Positions 62,165 through 64,000 of a stretch of DNA of 64,000 bases are shown in pieces. The notes beneath the pieces are model-generated. The model did not search any database. It saw nothing but the letters and a program-made list of their open reading frames with translations, and was not told the origin of the DNA. Source of the stretch: Camillea tinctor (taxonomy: Eukaryota > Ascomycota > Sordariomycetes > Xylariales > Xylariaceae); the NCBI GenBank assembly GCA_022578605.1, contig MU394056.1, positions 434,001 to 498,000 on the forward strand, written 5' to 3'. Position numbers and translations under genes: made by a program. Positions within the stretch are counted from its first letter, which is position 1. The number at the start of each line of letters is the position of its first letter.

Positions 62165-62980
62165 TCACAATCCGAACATGTACTTCTTGGTCGTCTGTTG
62201 GTAGAGCTCTAGATCGAATTCGCCATCCTCGAGGTCCGGGCTTGACGGGTCCCCGGCCCAGACGAACGTCAGACCGTCCCACATCTCATTGGGACCCTCG
62301 TCGTCAGCCTCGCTGCCGTCCCCCTTCTCCGCCTGGATCAGGCACTTGCTGGGTCGGTACTTGGACGACTCGTATCGCTGGAGGCTTTCGAACTGCTCGA
62401 AGGTCTCGAGCTTCCAGGCCATGCCGTGGACCTTTCTATCGTAGTAGCTACCTATCTTGGCAGGGGGCTGCTGTTTGGGCTTTCCGTCTTCGATTTCAGG
62501 TTGCTTGCGCCGGATGGCGATGGGAGACGAGGGAATGCCCGGAGGACTGGCGCTGGGAGTGGTGCTGGCAGCGGTCGGAATGAGAGTCGGGTACGGTCCC
62601 CACATCTTCACCTGCCAGCCCTTGATGAAGGCGGGACGCAGCTTGGGGGTCGAGTCAGAGTCGATCCCGGCGGCGTTGCTGAGCACATCTTTGTCCATGA
62701 GGGATCCGTAGAAGAACAGGTAGCATGGCTTGAAATTCTGCTTGGTGATTTCCATGGGGGCTTCGGGATTGGGCTTCGAGGCTGCGCCGAATTTACAGGC
62801 CATGGCTGCTCTTTTGCTGTTGGTGGGTGCTTGGGAAGGTGTAGATGGTTTTCGCTGGTGTAGTGATGGCAGTAATGGTGGAAGTGGTGGTAGAGGAGGT
62901 GCCGGTGATGCTGGTGGTGCTGGAAGTGACGTTGAGTAGAAAGGTCCTTCTTTTTCTGTAGTGTTGTTGGGAGAGGACAT
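62165..62980 (-). CDS. AIG2-like / gamma-glutamylcyclotransferase family protein
   Basis: Single exon, 271 residues. The family (AIG2-like, GGCT/GGACT fold) includes gamma-glutamyl cyclotransferases acting on gamma-glutamyl amino acids or gamma-glutamyl-lysine, but many fungal members have no proven substrate. Residues 1-85 are Pro/Ser-rich disordered sequence. The domain starts at CYLFFYGSLMDKDVL (the substrate-binding YGSL motif), then KLRPAFIKGWQVKMWGPYPT, VHGMAWKLETFEQFESLQRY (the VxGxxW core and Leu-rich helix) and YRPSKCLIQ. A 45-residue low-complexity insertion (Pro/Ser/Lys-rich) separates GPYPTLIP from VHGMAW. The tail is LYQQTTKKYMFGL. The start chosen is the first ATG (MSSPNN); a later Met (MACKFGAA) would give a shorter protein with the same domain. 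Confidence 0.9.
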   Translation of the reverse strand: MSSPNNTTEKEGPFYSTSLPAPPASPAPPLPPLPPLLPSLHQRKPSTPSQAPTNSKRAAMACKFGAASKPNPEAPMEITKQNFKPCYLFFYGSLMDKDVLSNAAGIDSDSTPKLRPAFIKGWQVKMWGPYPTLIPTAASTTPSASPPGIPSSPIAIRRKQPEIEDGKPKQQPPAKIGSYYDRKVHGMAWKLETFEQFESLQRYESSKYRPSKCLIQAEKGDGSEADDEGPNEMWDGLTFVWAGDPSSPDLEDGEFDLELYQQTTKKYMFGL

Positions 62981-64000
62981 TGTGGGCAATAGATACTACT
63001 TCTTATAGTATTTTAGCTAGAAGATAGAGAAGAGATGAAAGAACCCTGGGGACCTATTCAGAAGGGCAAACAACCATTGATGCTAAGGTGAAAACAGCTA
63101 ATATCAGACATGCCATCCAATGGATAGGCAACGTTTAGGCATCAAACATCTTGATGTTATCAGCCTTTTGTCAGTTTGTAAGGCAGTAACGATTGACAGT
63201 TTGAAGTCACAATAGAAGAATAAACTGTGTGTGGCAGAATATGTGCATGTGATCGATGTACTGAGGGTGTAGGAGGGACGAAGAAAGGACTAGATATCTG
63301 CGGTAGTGGAGTTGTCTTGTATCCATAAAGGATACCTGTGCCAGGCGCGTGCAGTTCATATCGGCTTATAGAATGTAATATAGCAATGTAGACACACATA
63401 GAAGGTAGGTAATGTAGGCGACTAGTAAATATATGTATTGAAAAATGCATGTCTATTCTAATTGTCTAGTACATAATAGAATATCCAGTTGATTCAAGAT
63501 AGAGAAGCAAAGTGTTGCTGCTGCCTCAAGGTACCACAGCTTGAAGGTGAGCCACAAAGACAGCAACGCCAGATAATACAACAAGAGTCCATCCACAAGC
63601 GCAAATATTGCTGATTGCCAGCAATCTACTTGAACTAAATTATATCTGCCACAGAGGTTAGCTGAGCTCCGACAAGTTCAACTCGATTGTTCATGGCAGG
63701 AAGGGGAAAGGATCCTTATCAGAAGTCCGTTTAATACATTTCAGGTCTGAAGACCCGATGATATAAGAGGTACCAGAAATAAAAAGTTGTGATTGGTGTG
63801 TATCATCATAAGAAGGAGGAGAGTAATAATTTAGGATTAGAGGAAAATGTACATACCTTTTGAAAGCAGCTTTTCTTAATAGAATAGACTGTAGTTACGT
63901 TCGTTTGTGATGAAGAAAGAAAGGAAGAAGTTTTGTTTGACGCTTTCTTAGTTCAGTAAAGAAAAAAAAAAGACTTGCTTGGCTGCATATAAGCTAGCGG
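62981..64000. other. Right-end region, no supported gene
   Basis: About 1 kb upstream of the AIG2-like gene, likely its promoter and further spacer. It is AT-leaning with short GTATT and AGGTAG words; nothing recognisable reaches the window end. Confidence 0.6.

Overview
This window is nuclear DNA of a filamentous ascomycete (Pezizomycotina). Genes carry short introns of about 55-120 nt with GTAAGT-like donors, CTAAC branch sites and YAG acceptors. They lie on both strands, separated by 0.6-5 kb of pyrimidine-rich, microsatellite-rich spacer. The protein sequences look Sordariomycete-like, but I cannot fix the genus. There is no CRISPR array, IS element, rRNA or tRNA that I can recognise. Assembly is interrupted once, by ten N at 41095-41104.

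I reconstruct fifteen protein-coding genes, most with exact exon boundaries. From left to right: DNA topoisomerase II (+, 3864-9112); a reticulon-like ER-shaping protein (-, 11924-13395); a Gyp5-type TBC Rab-GAP (-, 17942-21241); an SSXT/SS18-like SWI/SNF subunit (-, 25161-27101); a Scn1/TatD-type metal-dependent hydrolase (-, 29475-30767); an unknown membrane-anchored protein (+, 32598-33320); the kinetochore subunit Spc24 (-, 33938-34802), divergent from the mitochondrial fission factor Fis1 (+, 35444-36145); a RING-H2 ubiquitin ligase of RNF115/RNF126 type (+, 38734-40419); a small GC-rich unknown ORF (-, 41875-42456); an unknown conserved-looking gene (-, 45218-46275); a Zn2Cys6 transcription factor (+, 51210-53888); a seven-helix membrane protein (+, 56391-57853); enolase (+, 59862-61236); and an AIG2-like gamma-glutamylcyclotransferase family protein (-, 62165-62980).

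The genes do not form a biosynthetic or other functional cluster. They are mostly housekeeping functions: chromosome topology and segregation (Top2, Spc24), organelle shape and traffic (reticulon, Gyp5, Fis1), ubiquitination, chromatin remodelling and glycolysis. The only tightly spaced divergent pair is spc24/fis1 (641 bp between start codons).

The spacers are the less ordinary part. The 8-bp palindrome ACCTAGGT recurs in intergenic DNA. A diverged tandem pair of LTR-like sequences lies at about 47.4-48.3 kb. Several unrelated minisatellites sit in promoters, and the assembly gap is flanked by poly-G and poly-C. I found no convincing new defence, mobile or biosynthetic system. The best second-look items are unusual splice structures (a GC-AG intron splitting a zinc cluster, a 19-nt microexon, two 57-nt introns that stay open in frame), the LTR-like pair and the unrecognised genes.
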